DNA from: Bacteroides graminisolvens DSM 19988 = JCM 15093
Lineage (GTDB): Bacteria; Bacteroidota; Bacteroidia; Bacteroidales; Bacteroidaceae
Length of the DNA stretch: 64,000 nucleotides
Assembly (NCBI RefSeq): GCF_000428125.1
Contig: NZ_KE386627.1
Coordinates: forward strand, 259,375 to 323,374
Reading direction: 5' to 3'
A model generated the notes under the pieces. That model saw nothing but the letters and a program-made list of their open reading frames with translations, ran no database searches and was not told the origin of the DNA. A program made the translations under genes and the position numbers. Below, piece after piece: positions 1 to 6,975 of the stretch; position 1 is the first letter of the stretch, and each line of letters opens with the position of its first letter.

Positions 1-336
1 TTCTACTCTTATATTCGTCCGCAGGAAACAGGAACGAAAACAGATATCCGTTGGTGGAAACAAGTAACCAAAGGAGGCTTCGGCTTGCAATTCACATCCG
101 ATGCAGCTTTCTCGGCTTCTGCTCTTAACTACAGCATTGCTTCGCTTGATGACGGAGTTGATAAAGATCAGCGTCACCCTGCTGATGTTGACAAAGCCGG
201 CTACACCAATTTATGTATTGATAAGATGCAAATGGGATTAGGTTGCGTAAATAGCTGGGGAGCATTACCTCTTGAGAAGTATCGTTTGCCTTACGGTGAT
301 TATGAATTTAATTTCCTAATTACTCCGGTGAAATAG
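1..336 (+). CDS. Beta-galactosidase (GH2), C-terminal fragment
   Basis: The frame is open from base 1, so only the last 111 residues are here and the start lies left of the window. They match the C-terminal small-chain domain of LacZ-type glycoside hydrolase family 2 beta-galactosidases: YIRPQETG near the start, then NLCIDKMQMGLG-NSWG, which aligns with IDGFHMGIGGDDSWS near the end of E. coli LacZ, and a final beta-strand. This domain packs on the catalytic barrel and helps shape the active-site entrance. The catalytic residues are not in the window. The enzyme hydrolyses terminal beta-galactosides; whether it is secreted cannot be judged without the N-terminus. A hairpin terminator follows directly. 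Confidence in the family is high; the exact substrate is unknown. Confidence 0.87.
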   Translation, partial: FYSYIRPQETGTKTDIRWWKQVTKGGFGLQFTSDAAFSASALNYSIASLDDGVDKDQRHPADVDKAGYTNLCIDKMQMGLGCVNSWGALPLEKYRLPYGDYEFNFLITPVK

Positions 337-373
337 TGCTTTTTGTAATAGATACGATTGTATCTTAAGTTTT

Positions 374-407
374 AAAAGCGGTTGTTCCTTTACGAACAGC
401 CGCTTTT
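374..407 (+). terminator. Intrinsic terminator after the beta-galactosidase
   Basis: Arms 374-387 and 394-407 (AAAAGCGGTTGTTC / GAACAGCCGCTTTT) form a 14-bp stem with one G-U pair, about 40 nt after the stop codon. The stem is followed by AATTTTAT. Confidence 0.75.
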
Positions 408-437
408 AATTTTATAATAAATGCAATGGTTACCATA

Positions 438-472
438 CAAAAAAGTCTCGTTTCATTTGCATGGAACAAGAC
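438..472 (-). terminator. Terminator of the tRNA operon
   Basis: Read on the minus strand, an 11-bp stem with one mismatch (arms 462-472 and 445-455, loop 456-461) is followed by TTTTTTG. It lies about 30 nt past the last tRNA, which is where the tRNA transcript should end. Confidence 0.8.
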
Positions 473-503
473 CTAGTTATGATTTAGGATAATTATAAAA
501 TTG

Positions 504-576
504 AGCGAAAGACGGGACTCGAACCCGCGACCCTAACCTTGGCAAGGTTATGCTCTACCAACTGAGCTACTTTCGC
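504..576 (-). tRNA. tRNA-Gly (GCC)
   Basis: The 73-nt cloverleaf has acceptor stem GCGAAAG/CTTTCGC, discriminator U, D-loop AGCTCAGTTGGTAGAGC, anticodon loop TTGCCAA (anticodon GCC) and T-arm GGGTTCGAGTCCC. CCA is not encoded. It is the last gene of a four-tRNA minus-strand operon and is base-for-base identical to the first one at 829-901. Confidence 0.97.
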
Positions 577-601
577 AAATAATCAACATCAAATAGAATG
601 G

Positions 602-685
602 TGAAGAGAATGAGACTCGAACTCACACGACATAACTGTCACTACCCCCTCAAAGTAGCGCGTCTACCAATTCCGCCATCTCTCC
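602..685 (-). tRNA. tRNA-Leu (GAG)
   Basis: This is a class II tRNA of 84 nt with a long variable arm. The acceptor is GGAGAGA/TCTCTTC with discriminator A, the anticodon loop is TTGAGGG (anticodon GAG, reads CUC/CUU) and the T-arm is GAGTTCGAGTCTC. Unlike the other three in the operon, a CCA tail is encoded immediately after the discriminator (599-601 on the plus strand as TGG). Confidence 0.95.
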
Positions 686-722
686 AACATATTATAAGAT
701 CGCTTGCAGTTTCTTACTTATG

Positions 723-805
723 TGCCCAGAACAAGACTCGAACTTGCACGTCATTGCTAACACTAGTACCTGAAACTAGCGCGTCTACCATTCCGCCACC
801 TGGGC
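723..805 (-). tRNA. tRNA-Leu (CAG)
   Basis: This is a class II tRNA of 83 nt. The acceptor is GCCCAGG/TCTGGGC, the anticodon stem CTAGT/ACTAG encloses the loop TTCAGGT (anticodon CAG, reads CUG), and there is a long variable arm. CCA is not encoded. It is the second gene of the operon. Confidence 0.95.
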
Positions 806-828
806 ATTAGTAGAAACTGTTTTCGTTG

Positions 829-901
829 AGCGAAAGACGGGACTCGAACCCGCGACCCTAACCTTGGCAAGGTTATGCTCTACCAACTGAGCTACTTTCG
901 C
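829..901 (-). tRNA. tRNA-Gly (GCC), first of operon
   Basis: The 73-nt cloverleaf is identical to that at 504-576, with anticodon GCC. It begins a few bases after the predicted transcription start of the operon, so the primary transcript has almost no leader. CCA is not encoded. Confidence 0.97.
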
Positions 902-912
902 GATTGCGGTTG

Positions 913-943
913 CAAAGGTAGATATTTTCTCTAAACCTCCAAA
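913..943 (-). promoter_or_regulatory. Bacteroidetes-type promoter of the tRNA operon
   Basis: On the minus strand TTTG (943-940) is followed after 19 nt by TACCTTTG (920-913). This is an exact match to the TTTG / TAnnTTTG consensus of the Bacteroidetes primary sigma factor. Transcription should start within a few bases of the first tRNA at 901. Confidence 0.85.
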
Positions 944-1012
944 TAATCCGAAGTTTTTTTTTCGTGTAAAAACAGTCTGCCCTTTTCCCGCTATAAGCCA
1001 TTATATTGATTA

Positions 1013-2146
1013 TCAACTCATTCGGTCTCGATAATCTTCATAAGAAAATTGTTTGTAGATTTCCGCTTTTCCTTCTTTCGTCCACAAAGCAATGGCCGGA
1101 TGGTGAATTCCGTTAAACATGTTTGTTTTTACGGTAGTATAATGAATCATATCTTCAAATACGATGCGTTCGCCGATTTTTAATTCATGATCAAAGCTCC
1201 AATACCCCATGTAGTCACCACTTAAGCAAGAATTGCCGCCTAACCGATAAACATAAGGTCCCTCCTCGCCCAGTTCTGCACCTCTTACCGTGGGTTGGTA
1301 AGGCATCTCTAGGCAGTCGGGCATGTGACAGGTAAAGCTCACATTTAATATGGCAGTTTTTATACCTTTGCTCTCTACCACATCAATCACATTGGCTGTT
1401 AGTACCCCTGTTTGCCAAGTGAAAGCCGATCCGGGTTCCAAGATAATTTGCAAGTGCGGATAACGTTCCTTTAATCCCTTTAATAATCCGATAAGATGTT
1501 TTACGTCATAATCTTTGCGGGTCATCAGGTGACCGCCTCCCAGATTAAGCCATTTAAGGTACTTAAACCAATGAGAGAAACGCTTTTCCAGATGCACCAA
1601 GGTTTGCTCCAACTCATACGAAGAAGATTCACAGTGTGCATGGCAGTGAAAGCCCTCTATACCTTCGGGTAATACGTCGGGAAGTAAATCGGATGTAATT
1701 CCAAAACGCGTACCGGGAGCACATGGGTTATACAATTCTGTTTCTACTTCAGAATATTCGGGGTTTACACGAATGCCGCAAGAGATACCCTCTTGGGCAG
1801 CCTGCTGGTAGAAACGCTCATATTGAGTCAATGAATTGAAAGTGATGTGGCTGCTGCAGCGCATTATTTCAGGAAAGTCTTCTTCAGTGTATGCCGGCGA
1901 ATAAGTATGCGCCTTGCTTCCAAATTCTTCCAGAGCTAAACGTGCCTCGTAAACCGAACTGGCTGTAGAGTGGTCTATATATTCCCTAAAGATTGGGAAA
2001 GAACGCCACATAGCAAACGATTTGAAAGCCAGAATAATTTCTACGCCGGCTCTGTCTTTAACGCTTTTAATCAGGTTGAGGTTGCGTCTTAGCAGTTCCT
2101 CTTCCATGATGTAACAAGGAGAAGGGAATTGGTTGAAATCTATCAT
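1013..2146 (-). CDS. nspC: Carboxynorspermidine decarboxylase
   Basis: The 377-residue PLP enzyme has the alanine-racemase/ornithine-decarboxylase fold. Lys42 in the LAFKSFAMW motif should hold PLP. HCHAHCE, LGGGH (phosphate-binding glycines) and EPGSAF are the usual cofactor and substrate motifs, and GGNSCLSGD carries the cysteine expected across the dimer active site. The family decarboxylates carboxynorspermidine or carboxyspermidine, giving norspermidine or spermidine; in gut Bacteroides the alternative CANSDH/CASDC route to spermidine is the likely role. The partner dehydrogenase is not in this window. The gene stands alone, and TAACTTTG about 40 nt upstream is a likely -7 box. Length fits the family. 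Confidence 0.93.
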   Translation of the reverse strand: MIDFNQFPSPCYIMEEELLRRNLNLIKSVKDRAGVEIILAFKSFAMWRSFPIFREYIDHSTASSVYEARLALEEFGSKAHTYSPAYTEEDFPEIMRCSSHITFNSLTQYERFYQQAAQEGISCGIRVNPEYSEVETELYNPCAPGTRFGITSDLLPDVLPEGIEGFHCHAHCESSSYELEQTLVHLEKRFSHWFKYLKWLNLGGGHLMTRKDYDVKHLIGLLKGLKERYPHLQIILEPGSAFTWQTGVLTANVIDVVESKGIKTAILNVSFTCHMPDCLEMPYQPTVRGAELGEEGPYVYRLGGNSCLSGDYMGYWSFDHELKIGERIVFEDMIHYTTVKTNMFNGIHHPAIALWTKEGKAEIYKQFSYEDYRDRMS

Positions 2147-2184
2147 TTGTCAGTCACTAAACTATTATAAATCATTTTAGTCTG

Positions 2185-2192
2185 CAAAGTTA
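2185..2192 (-). promoter_or_regulatory. -7 promoter box of nspC
   Basis: TAACTTTG on the minus strand matches TAnnTTTG, 38 nt before the nspC start. No good TTTG -33 box is visible. Confidence 0.55.
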
Positions 2193-2341
2193 GACAAATG
2201 TTTTGGTTAAGTAGTCGATTGAAGAAACAAAAAAGGGCAATAAGTTTGGGTGCTAGTGTCTGTAGTTAGATAAAGCGTAAAATAATACAAATATGCAGGG
2301 CACACACCAACCAATTTATGTTAGAGAGTAATTTTGCACGC

Positions 2342-2734
2342 TCACTCCAAAGAAGGCTTAGTGGGTGAAATGTGGCAATGAATAATTTTCCATTCGGCAT
2401 TGTCTTCCAGACGATACACCTCTGTACAATTTTCTTTCCAGAGCATATCCCCTAGTCGAATGTGCAGATTGTAAGTCAGTACAGCCATCGTGTCGGTTGA
2501 TTGTACAACGGGATTAATCATCTCAAATTGATCAATCTTGGCTTTTCCCCGCATGCTTTCATAAAGCTCCTCTATCTTATTCCAGTCATCCAGCCGCCAT
2601 TCTAACGACGGATCAAAGTACGTAAAGTCTTTCGAATAAAGAGCTAGAAAGGGAGACGGATTGCCGTTAAGCCATGCTTGCATAGCTGCTTTTTCTAATG
2701 CAATGATTGTTTCTGAAATATTCTGTTTACTCAT
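2342..2734 (-). CDS. NTF2-like (SnoaL/DUF4440-type) protein
   Basis: The 130-residue soluble protein has no signal peptide. An N-terminal amphipathic helix (ETIIALEKAAMQAWLNGN), then FTYFDPS and a run of strands ending WKIIHCHISP, is the pattern of the cone-shaped NTF2/SnoaL fold. This fold serves as a small-ligand pocket, dimer scaffold or isomerase, so the biochemical role cannot be fixed. It starts 19 nt after the upstream lipoprotein gene and is probably the last gene of a three-gene transcript with the lipoproteins at 2754-3545 and 3617-3958. The fold call is fairly secure; the function is unknown. Confidence 0.75.
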   Translation of the reverse strand: MSKQNISETIIALEKAAMQAWLNGNPSPFLALYSKDFTYFDPSLEWRLDDWNKIEELYESMRGKAKIDQFEMINPVVQSTDTMAVLTYNLHIRLGDMLWKENCTEVYRLEDNAEWKIIHCHISPTKPSLE

Positions 2735-2753
2735 AGTATTGTTAACTAAATTA

Positions 2754-3545
2754 TTATTGAATTAGTAGTGTTTGAATAAACAATTCAACCTTTGTTACGG
2801 TGGGATATGTTGCTTGATATTCTTTGGTCAGATCTTTCACAAGATATGTGGCTCCCTCTAGGTTGCGTTTATAATATGTCATGATAACAGTGCTGTAATC
2901 TGCCGAAAAGATTTCTATTTGTTCATTGCTTGTTTTCTCATGAACCGGTCCGCTAAGAATGCGATTGTCATCCTTGTCGAATACATCCAAGCGAAAAATT
3001 ACATCACCAAACGGAATGTATGAACGTGTTTTGTATACGTATTTGTAATCTTTGTCGTTTGCAATGGCATGGACTGCAATAGCGGCAGAGTCTGCCCGTG
3101 TTGCACCGGTTACTACACATTGTTTGGCTCCTTTTACAGTGCTGGCACTTTTTTGACTCCATAATTCTTCTACATCTTTAACAACAACGGTGAAACGTTG
3201 GGAATTTCCTTTGGCATCTGTCACTGTAATAAAGGTATTGCCCACAGCATGAGCTTTCACCTGTACCGACTTTGTTTCTTCGTTCTGGCAGGTGGCTGTT
3301 GCTATTTTGTCGTCAGATGAAGTGGCACTGATAGCTCCTTTGGATCCCTGTACATTTACCCCTCCACCTTCTGTGGTGTAGATGTTTAGTGTATTATTCT
3401 TCAAGCCTATTTGCTTACCCGTGAGTATATCTCCTTGTATGACTTCGTCTTGTGTAAAATAGATTCCATCTTCATCATCACAGGCCGCAAAAGTTAATGT
3501 ACAGCAAATGAATAATAATAGTTTTGCAAATTTGTTCGTTCTCAT
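2754..3545 (-). CDS. Putative lipoprotein with Ig-like (BIG) domain
   Basis: The 263-residue protein has a type II signal peptide: basic N-terminus, hydrophobic core and lipobox TFAAC with lipidated Cys22, followed by the acidic DDEDG. This matches the Bacteroidetes signal that sends lipoproteins towards the outer membrane or surface. Residues about 45-125 (SSDDKIATA ... AVGNTFITVTDAKGN ... FTVVVKD) resemble a bacterial Ig-like repeat. The C-terminal half is beta-rich and unrecognised. It is the middle gene of a small unit: 71 nt after the lipoprotein at 3617-3958 and 19 nt before the NTF2-like gene. A surface binding or adhesion role is possible but not shown. Confidence 0.7.
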   Translation of the reverse strand: MRTNKFAKLLLFICCTLTFAACDDEDGIYFTQDEVIQGDILTGKQIGLKNNTLNIYTTEGGGVNVQGSKGAISATSSDDKIATATCQNEETKSVQVKAHAVGNTFITVTDAKGNSQRFTVVVKDVEELWSQKSASTVKGAKQCVVTGATRADSAAIAVHAIANDKDYKYVYKTRSYIPFGDVIFRLDVFDKDDNRILSGPVHEKTSNEQIEIFSADYSTVIMTYYKRNLEGATYLVKDLTKEYQATYPTVTKVELFIQTLLIQ

Positions 3546-3616
3546 ATTTTTGATTTTATCAGTTACCTAGTTAAAATGCAGGAGCTACCAAATTACTGCA
3601 TGTGTTTGCATTGAAT

Positions 3617-3958
3617 TCATTCTTTTTTCTCATTAGATTTGTAGGTATCATAAATCGATTGATCTTTATACATTTCTTGCTTTACGAGAATAGAGTCCCG
3701 AAAGGTAAACATGGTGGTAAGAACATGCCAATCCCCATTGTATAAGCGTTCTATGTAAAATAACCTTTCTTCCATTACGCTGTCGGGCGTGTAATATGCG
3801 TCCTGACTGTATGGCATACCATATTGAGCTAAAAACAACTCTTTGCTTATGCCTAAAAGTTCCTGACCCTTGGCAAACTTGCTTACGGGGATAAATTGAG
3901 AGCAGCTGCTTAATAAAACAGTGCTCACCAACAGACTAAAAAAACAGAATGCTTTCAT
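3617..3958 (-). CDS. Small lipoprotein, BamE/SmpA-like pattern
   Basis: The 113-residue protein has a signal peptide and lipobox LLSSC (Cys19). The mature part begins SQFIPVSKFAKGQELLGISKELFLAQYGMP. The phrase G-[IM]-S-K-x-x-x-L-x-x-x-G-x-P is reminiscent of the BamE/SmpA fold (GMSKEEVLALLGKP-type), but the protein is short and the match rests on this stretch alone. It is the first gene of the lipoprotein/NTF2-like cluster, with a -7 box TATTTTTG about 60 nt upstream. The function is unknown. Confidence 0.65.
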   Translation of the reverse strand: MKAFCFFSLLVSTVLLSSCSQFIPVSKFAKGQELLGISKELFLAQYGMPYSQDAYYTPDSVMEERLFYIERLYNGDWHVLTTMFTFRDSILVKQEMYKDQSIYDTYKSNEKKE

Positions 3959-4020
3959 AATAATTTATTGAATAGTTTATAATTAATTGCCTTGCTGTTA
4001 GCTTTTATTTTTATTGAAAA

Positions 4021-4028
4021 CAAAAATA
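4021..4028 (-). promoter_or_regulatory. -7 promoter box of the lipoprotein cluster
   Basis: TATTTTTG on the minus strand matches TAnnTTTG, with a leader of about 55 nt to the start at 3958. The surroundings are AT-rich and no -33 box is evident. Confidence 0.45.
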
Positions 4029-4125
4029 AGCTTTTTTTCTATAAAAAGCTATGAATATTTTATTTGAAATTCTGAGGTGGTTGCTTTATTGCATCTTTCC
4101 TCGCACAGCCAGCCTGATAATTAGC

Positions 4126-4171
4126 TAAAAAACTGCCGGTAAATTACTTACATAGTAACATGGCCGGCAGT
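4126..4171 (-). terminator. Terminator of the pcrA-HNH-ugd-uxs unit
   Basis: On the minus strand ACTGCCGG (4171-4164) pairs with CCGGCAGT (4139-4132), with a further short GTTAC/GTAAG stem in the loop. The hairpin is followed by TTTTTAGC. It lies 30 nt after the stop of the UDP-glucuronate decarboxylase gene. Confidence 0.8.
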
Positions 4172-4200
4172 ATCACTGAAATACTGAAAAAATAATTCTT

Positions 4201-5136
4201 TTACAGATGATTCTCGAAATAAGTTATTGTTTTCTTCAAGCCCTCTTCCAGCTGTATCTGAGGTTGCCAGCCATTGAGTTTCTCCATGGCCAGCGAAATA
4301 TCCGGTTTCCGTTGCTGCGGGTCATCACCCGGCAATGGCATGTGTACAATAGAGGAGCGGGAATTGGTCAGATCAATAACCTTCTGTGCCAGCTCCAGCA
4401 TAGTGAATTCACCCGGATTGCCAATGTTTACAGGCCCAATGAAGTCGTCGCCTGTTGCCATCATACGAGTCATGCCCTCAATCAAATCATCAATATACTG
4501 AAAACTGCGTGTCTGCAAACCGGTACCGTAAATGGTAATATCCTCGTTGCGAAGAGCCTGCATAATAAAGTTAGACACTACCCTTCCGTCATTCGGATTC
4601 ATGCGTGGACCGTAAGTATTGAAGATGCGGATAATCTTAATACGTACTCCGTTTTGGCGATAATAATCCATAAACAGTGTTTCGGCGGCACGCTTCCCCT
4701 CGTCATAACAAGAACGTATACCGATTGGGTTGACATGTCCCCAGTAGCTTTCCGGTTGCGGATGTACTTCAGGGTCTCCGTAGACTTCACTGGTGGAAGC
4801 CTGCAAGATTTTGGCTCTTATACGTTTGGCAAGCCCCAGTGTATTCATGGCTCCGTATATGGAGGTTTTCATGGTTTTAATGGGGTTGTACTGGTAGTAA
4901 GGCGGCGAAGCCGGACAAGCCAGGTTGTACACCTCGTCAACCTCGGCAAAGTACGGAGAGGTAATGTCGTGGCGCACCAGTTCAAAGTTGTGGTTATCGA
5001 GCAGATGGCGAATGTTGTCTTTACTGCCTGTGAAGTAATTGTCCAGACAAATCACATCATGTCCCTCATTGATAAGTCGTTCACAAAGATGAGAGCCTAT
5101 AAATCCGGCTCCCCCTGTTATCAGAATTCTTTTCAT
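4201..5136 (-). CDS. UDP-glucuronate decarboxylase (UDP-xylose synthase)
   Basis: The 311-residue short-chain dehydrogenase/epimerase-fold enzyme has the NAD+-binding GGAGFIG (8-14), the catalytic triad TSE (115-117) / Tyr144 / Lys148 in SCYDEGKR, and [24 protein letters not shown] and [14 protein letters not shown], which are signatures of UDP-glucuronate decarboxylase rather than of glucose epimerases. It converts UDP-glucuronate to UDP-xylose and CO2 with internal redox cycling of NAD. The substrate is made by Ugd, whose gene ends 9 nt upstream, so the two form a metabolic pair, probably for surface polysaccharide. A strong terminator follows. The length is normal for the soluble bacterial enzyme. 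Confidence 0.95.
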   Translation of the reverse strand: MKRILITGGAGFIGSHLCERLINEGHDVICLDNYFTGSKDNIRHLLDNHNFELVRHDITSPYFAEVDEVYNLACPASPPYYQYNPIKTMKTSIYGAMNTLGLAKRIRAKILQASTSEVYGDPEVHPQPESYWGHVNPIGIRSCYDEGKRAAETLFMDYYRQNGVRIKIIRIFNTYGPRMNPNDGRVVSNFIMQALRNEDITIYGTGLQTRSFQYIDDLIEGMTRMMATGDDFIGPVNIGNPGEFTMLELAQKVIDLTNSRSSIVHMPLPGDDPQQRKPDISLAMEKLNGWQPQIQLEEGLKKTITYFENHL

Positions 5137-5145
5137 AAACTGGTA

Positions 5146-6462
5146 TTATTTCAAGCCGATGCGGCTATAAGTGAAACCATTGTCCTGAAGCTCTTTGGGA
5201 TCATAAATATTACGTCCGTCAACCACTACGTGATTTCTCATGGCCTTGCGAATGATAGACCAGCTAGGCATGCGGAACTGTTTCCATTCGGTGAGCAATG
5301 CCAGCGCATCGGCATCAATCACAGCTTCGTACATGTCTTTGCAGTAGGTTATTTTATCACCTATCCTGCGATGTGTCTCCTCCATGGCAATGGGGTCATA
5401 AGCACGAACAACGGCACCTGCCTCAATCAGTTTTTCAATGACAACCAGAGAGGGAGCCTCGCGCATATCGTCAGTTTCGGGCTTGAAAGAAAGTCCCCAC
5501 ATGGCAATAACCTTGCCACGCAAGTCACCGTCAAAAGCTCGCAACAGTTTCTCGAATACTATATTTTTCTGTGCCTCGTTAACGGCCTCAACCGCTTCGA
5601 TAACACGCATGGGGTAACCGTTTTCAATACCGGTATGTGCCAGTGCTTTTACATCTTTGGGGAAACAAGAGCCACCATAACCGCAACCTGCATACAAGAA
5701 ATGCTTGCCGATACGCGGATCAGAACCCATACCCTTGCGCACATTGTCAACATTGGCTCCTACCCGTTCGCACAGATTGGCAATGTCGTTCATGAAGCTG
5801 ATACGGGTAGCCAGCATAGCGTTGGCGGCGTATTTGGTCATCTCGGCAGAAGGCACATCCATCACCAGAATGGGGTAACCGTTGAGCGTAAAGGGGCGGT
5901 AAAGGCGTTCCATGAGTTCACGGGCTTTTTCGCTCTCAACTCCCACTACAACCCTGTCGGGTGACATGAAGTCTTTAATGGCAGCTCCTTCTTTCAGAAA
6001 TTCGGGATTAGAAGCAATATCGAAGGGGATGTTCACTCCGCGCTTATCAAGCTCTTCTTGTACAGCCATGCGTACTTTAGGGGCCGTACCCACGGGTACT
6101 GTACTTTTGGTAACAAGTACCAAGTATTTGTTCATGTGGCGTCCTACCGTGCGGGCTACTTCGAGCACGTAACGCAGGTCGGCGCTGCCGTCTTCATCGG
6201 GCGGAGTACCTACCGCGCTGAATACAACATCCGTATCATCGAGACAAGAAGTTAAATCGGTGGTAAACTGAAGACGGCCTTCGCGTACATTACGCAAAAC
6301 CAAATCTTCCAAACCGGGTTCGTAAATTGGCATAATGCCCTGATGTAATTTTTCAATCTTGGCACTGTCAATATCTACGCAGGTTACGTTGATTCCCATT
6401 TCAGCGAAACAAGCACCCGAGACAAGTCCTACGTATCCGGTTCCTACTATTGCTATATTCAT
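5146..6462 (-). CDS. ugd: UDP-glucose 6-dehydrogenase
   Basis: The 438-residue enzyme oxidises UDP-glucose twice to UDP-glucuronate with NAD+. It has an N-terminal Rossmann motif GTGYVG (7-12), KSTVPVGT (119-126), SNPEFLKEG (151-159) and the catalytic cysteine Cys266 in GYGGSCFPKD. The C-terminal Rossmann-like domain has GLSFKPETDDMREAPS and ends with DGRNIYDP. It is 20 nt downstream of the HNH gene and 9 nt upstream of the decarboxylase that consumes its product. The length matches the bacterial family. Confidence 0.97.
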   Translation of the reverse strand: MNIAIVGTGYVGLVSGACFAEMGINVTCVDIDSAKIEKLHQGIMPIYEPGLEDLVLRNVREGRLQFTTDLTSCLDDTDVVFSAVGTPPDEDGSADLRYVLEVARTVGRHMNKYLVLVTKSTVPVGTAPKVRMAVQEELDKRGVNIPFDIASNPEFLKEGAAIKDFMSPDRVVVGVESEKARELMERLYRPFTLNGYPILVMDVPSAEMTKYAANAMLATRISFMNDIANLCERVGANVDNVRKGMGSDPRIGKHFLYAGCGYGGSCFPKDVKALAHTGIENGYPMRVIEAVEAVNEAQKNIVFEKLLRAFDGDLRGKVIAMWGLSFKPETDDMREAPSLVVIEKLIEAGAVVRAYDPIAMEETHRRIGDKITYCKDMYEAVIDADALALLTEWKQFRMPSWSIIRKAMRNHVVVDGRNIYDPKELQDNGFTYSRIGLK

Positions 6463-6482
6463 ATATCGTTTGTTTATGGTTA

Positions 6483-6938
6483 CTATCTTATTTTAAAAAG
6501 CCTGTTCAACTCATCTTGCAGTTCTTCGGATACCCAGAATACGCTGTTTTGTTCCATGTTTGTGAAGCCGCAGTCAACTACAGCTGATGTATATTGTGGA
6601 AACGAATTGGCTTTGCTGAAATTATTTTTCCAATGCATGGCACGTATATTCAGCGGATGATTCCACAACTTGCGAGGGATGCCCATCATATTAAGCCGGG
6701 AGGTTGGATATACATGATCAATTTCCCAGCCAAACATGCTTTCCTTGTTGTTGAAATCATCATAGGCGATCCATGCGCCACAAGCATCCTTCCTTATGCG
6801 GTCGGGACTGTATTCATCAACAATTATGGCTGCATTCCAAGCTATGTCTTTTAGTTCTAGATTCATGAGTGTATTAAATTCATTCAACTGTTTACGTACT
6901 AAATGTATTGTTTCGTCAAAGATTGAAAAAAAAAGCAT
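6483..6938 (-). CDS. HNH endonuclease-like protein
   Basis: The gene encodes 151 residues from the ATG at 6938. A TTG at 6983, overlapping the pcrA stop, would give 166 residues with a Lys-rich N-terminus. The core reads FGWEIDHVYP (70-78) ... NHPLNIRAMHWKNNFSKAN (93-111). This is the HNH beta-beta-alpha-metal pattern: His75 after the Asp as general base, Asn97 and the N/K-rich helix after it as metal and DNA contacts. The usual zinc-knuckle cysteine pairs are absent. Phage, CRISPR and restriction HNH domains look similar, so the substrate is unclear. It sits between pcrA and ugd in one direction with only 20 nt to ugd. Its DNA is visibly more AT-rich than either neighbour, which suggests insertion into an older operon. 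Confidence 0.72.
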   Translation of the reverse strand: MLFFSIFDETIHLVRKQLNEFNTLMNLELKDIAWNAAIIVDEYSPDRIRKDACGAWIAYDDFNNKESMFGWEIDHVYPTSRLNMMGIPRKLWNHPLNIRAMHWKNNFSKANSFPQYTSAVVDCGFTNMEQNSVFWVSEELQDELNRLFKIR

Positions 6939-6975
6939 TTTGCACAATGGTTTTATCAGTTTTTTTTCTATTTTT

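Noticed and set aside
598..810. A 70-codon plus-strand frame
   Set aside because: It runs through the complements of two tRNA-Leu genes; the peptide is only a reading of tRNA sequence.
504..901. Integrated element using the tRNA genes as attachment site
   Set aside because: All four tRNAs are complete, no integrase lies nearby, and no partial tRNA copy was found beyond the intact second Gly gene.
4207..5964. A 585-codon open frame on the plus strand opposite the UDP-glucuronate decarboxylase and ugd genes
   Set aside because: It is entirely antisense to two strongly conserved genes, has no domain character (His/Val/Gln-rich, no motifs), and crosses the gap between them; it is a by-product of their codon usage.
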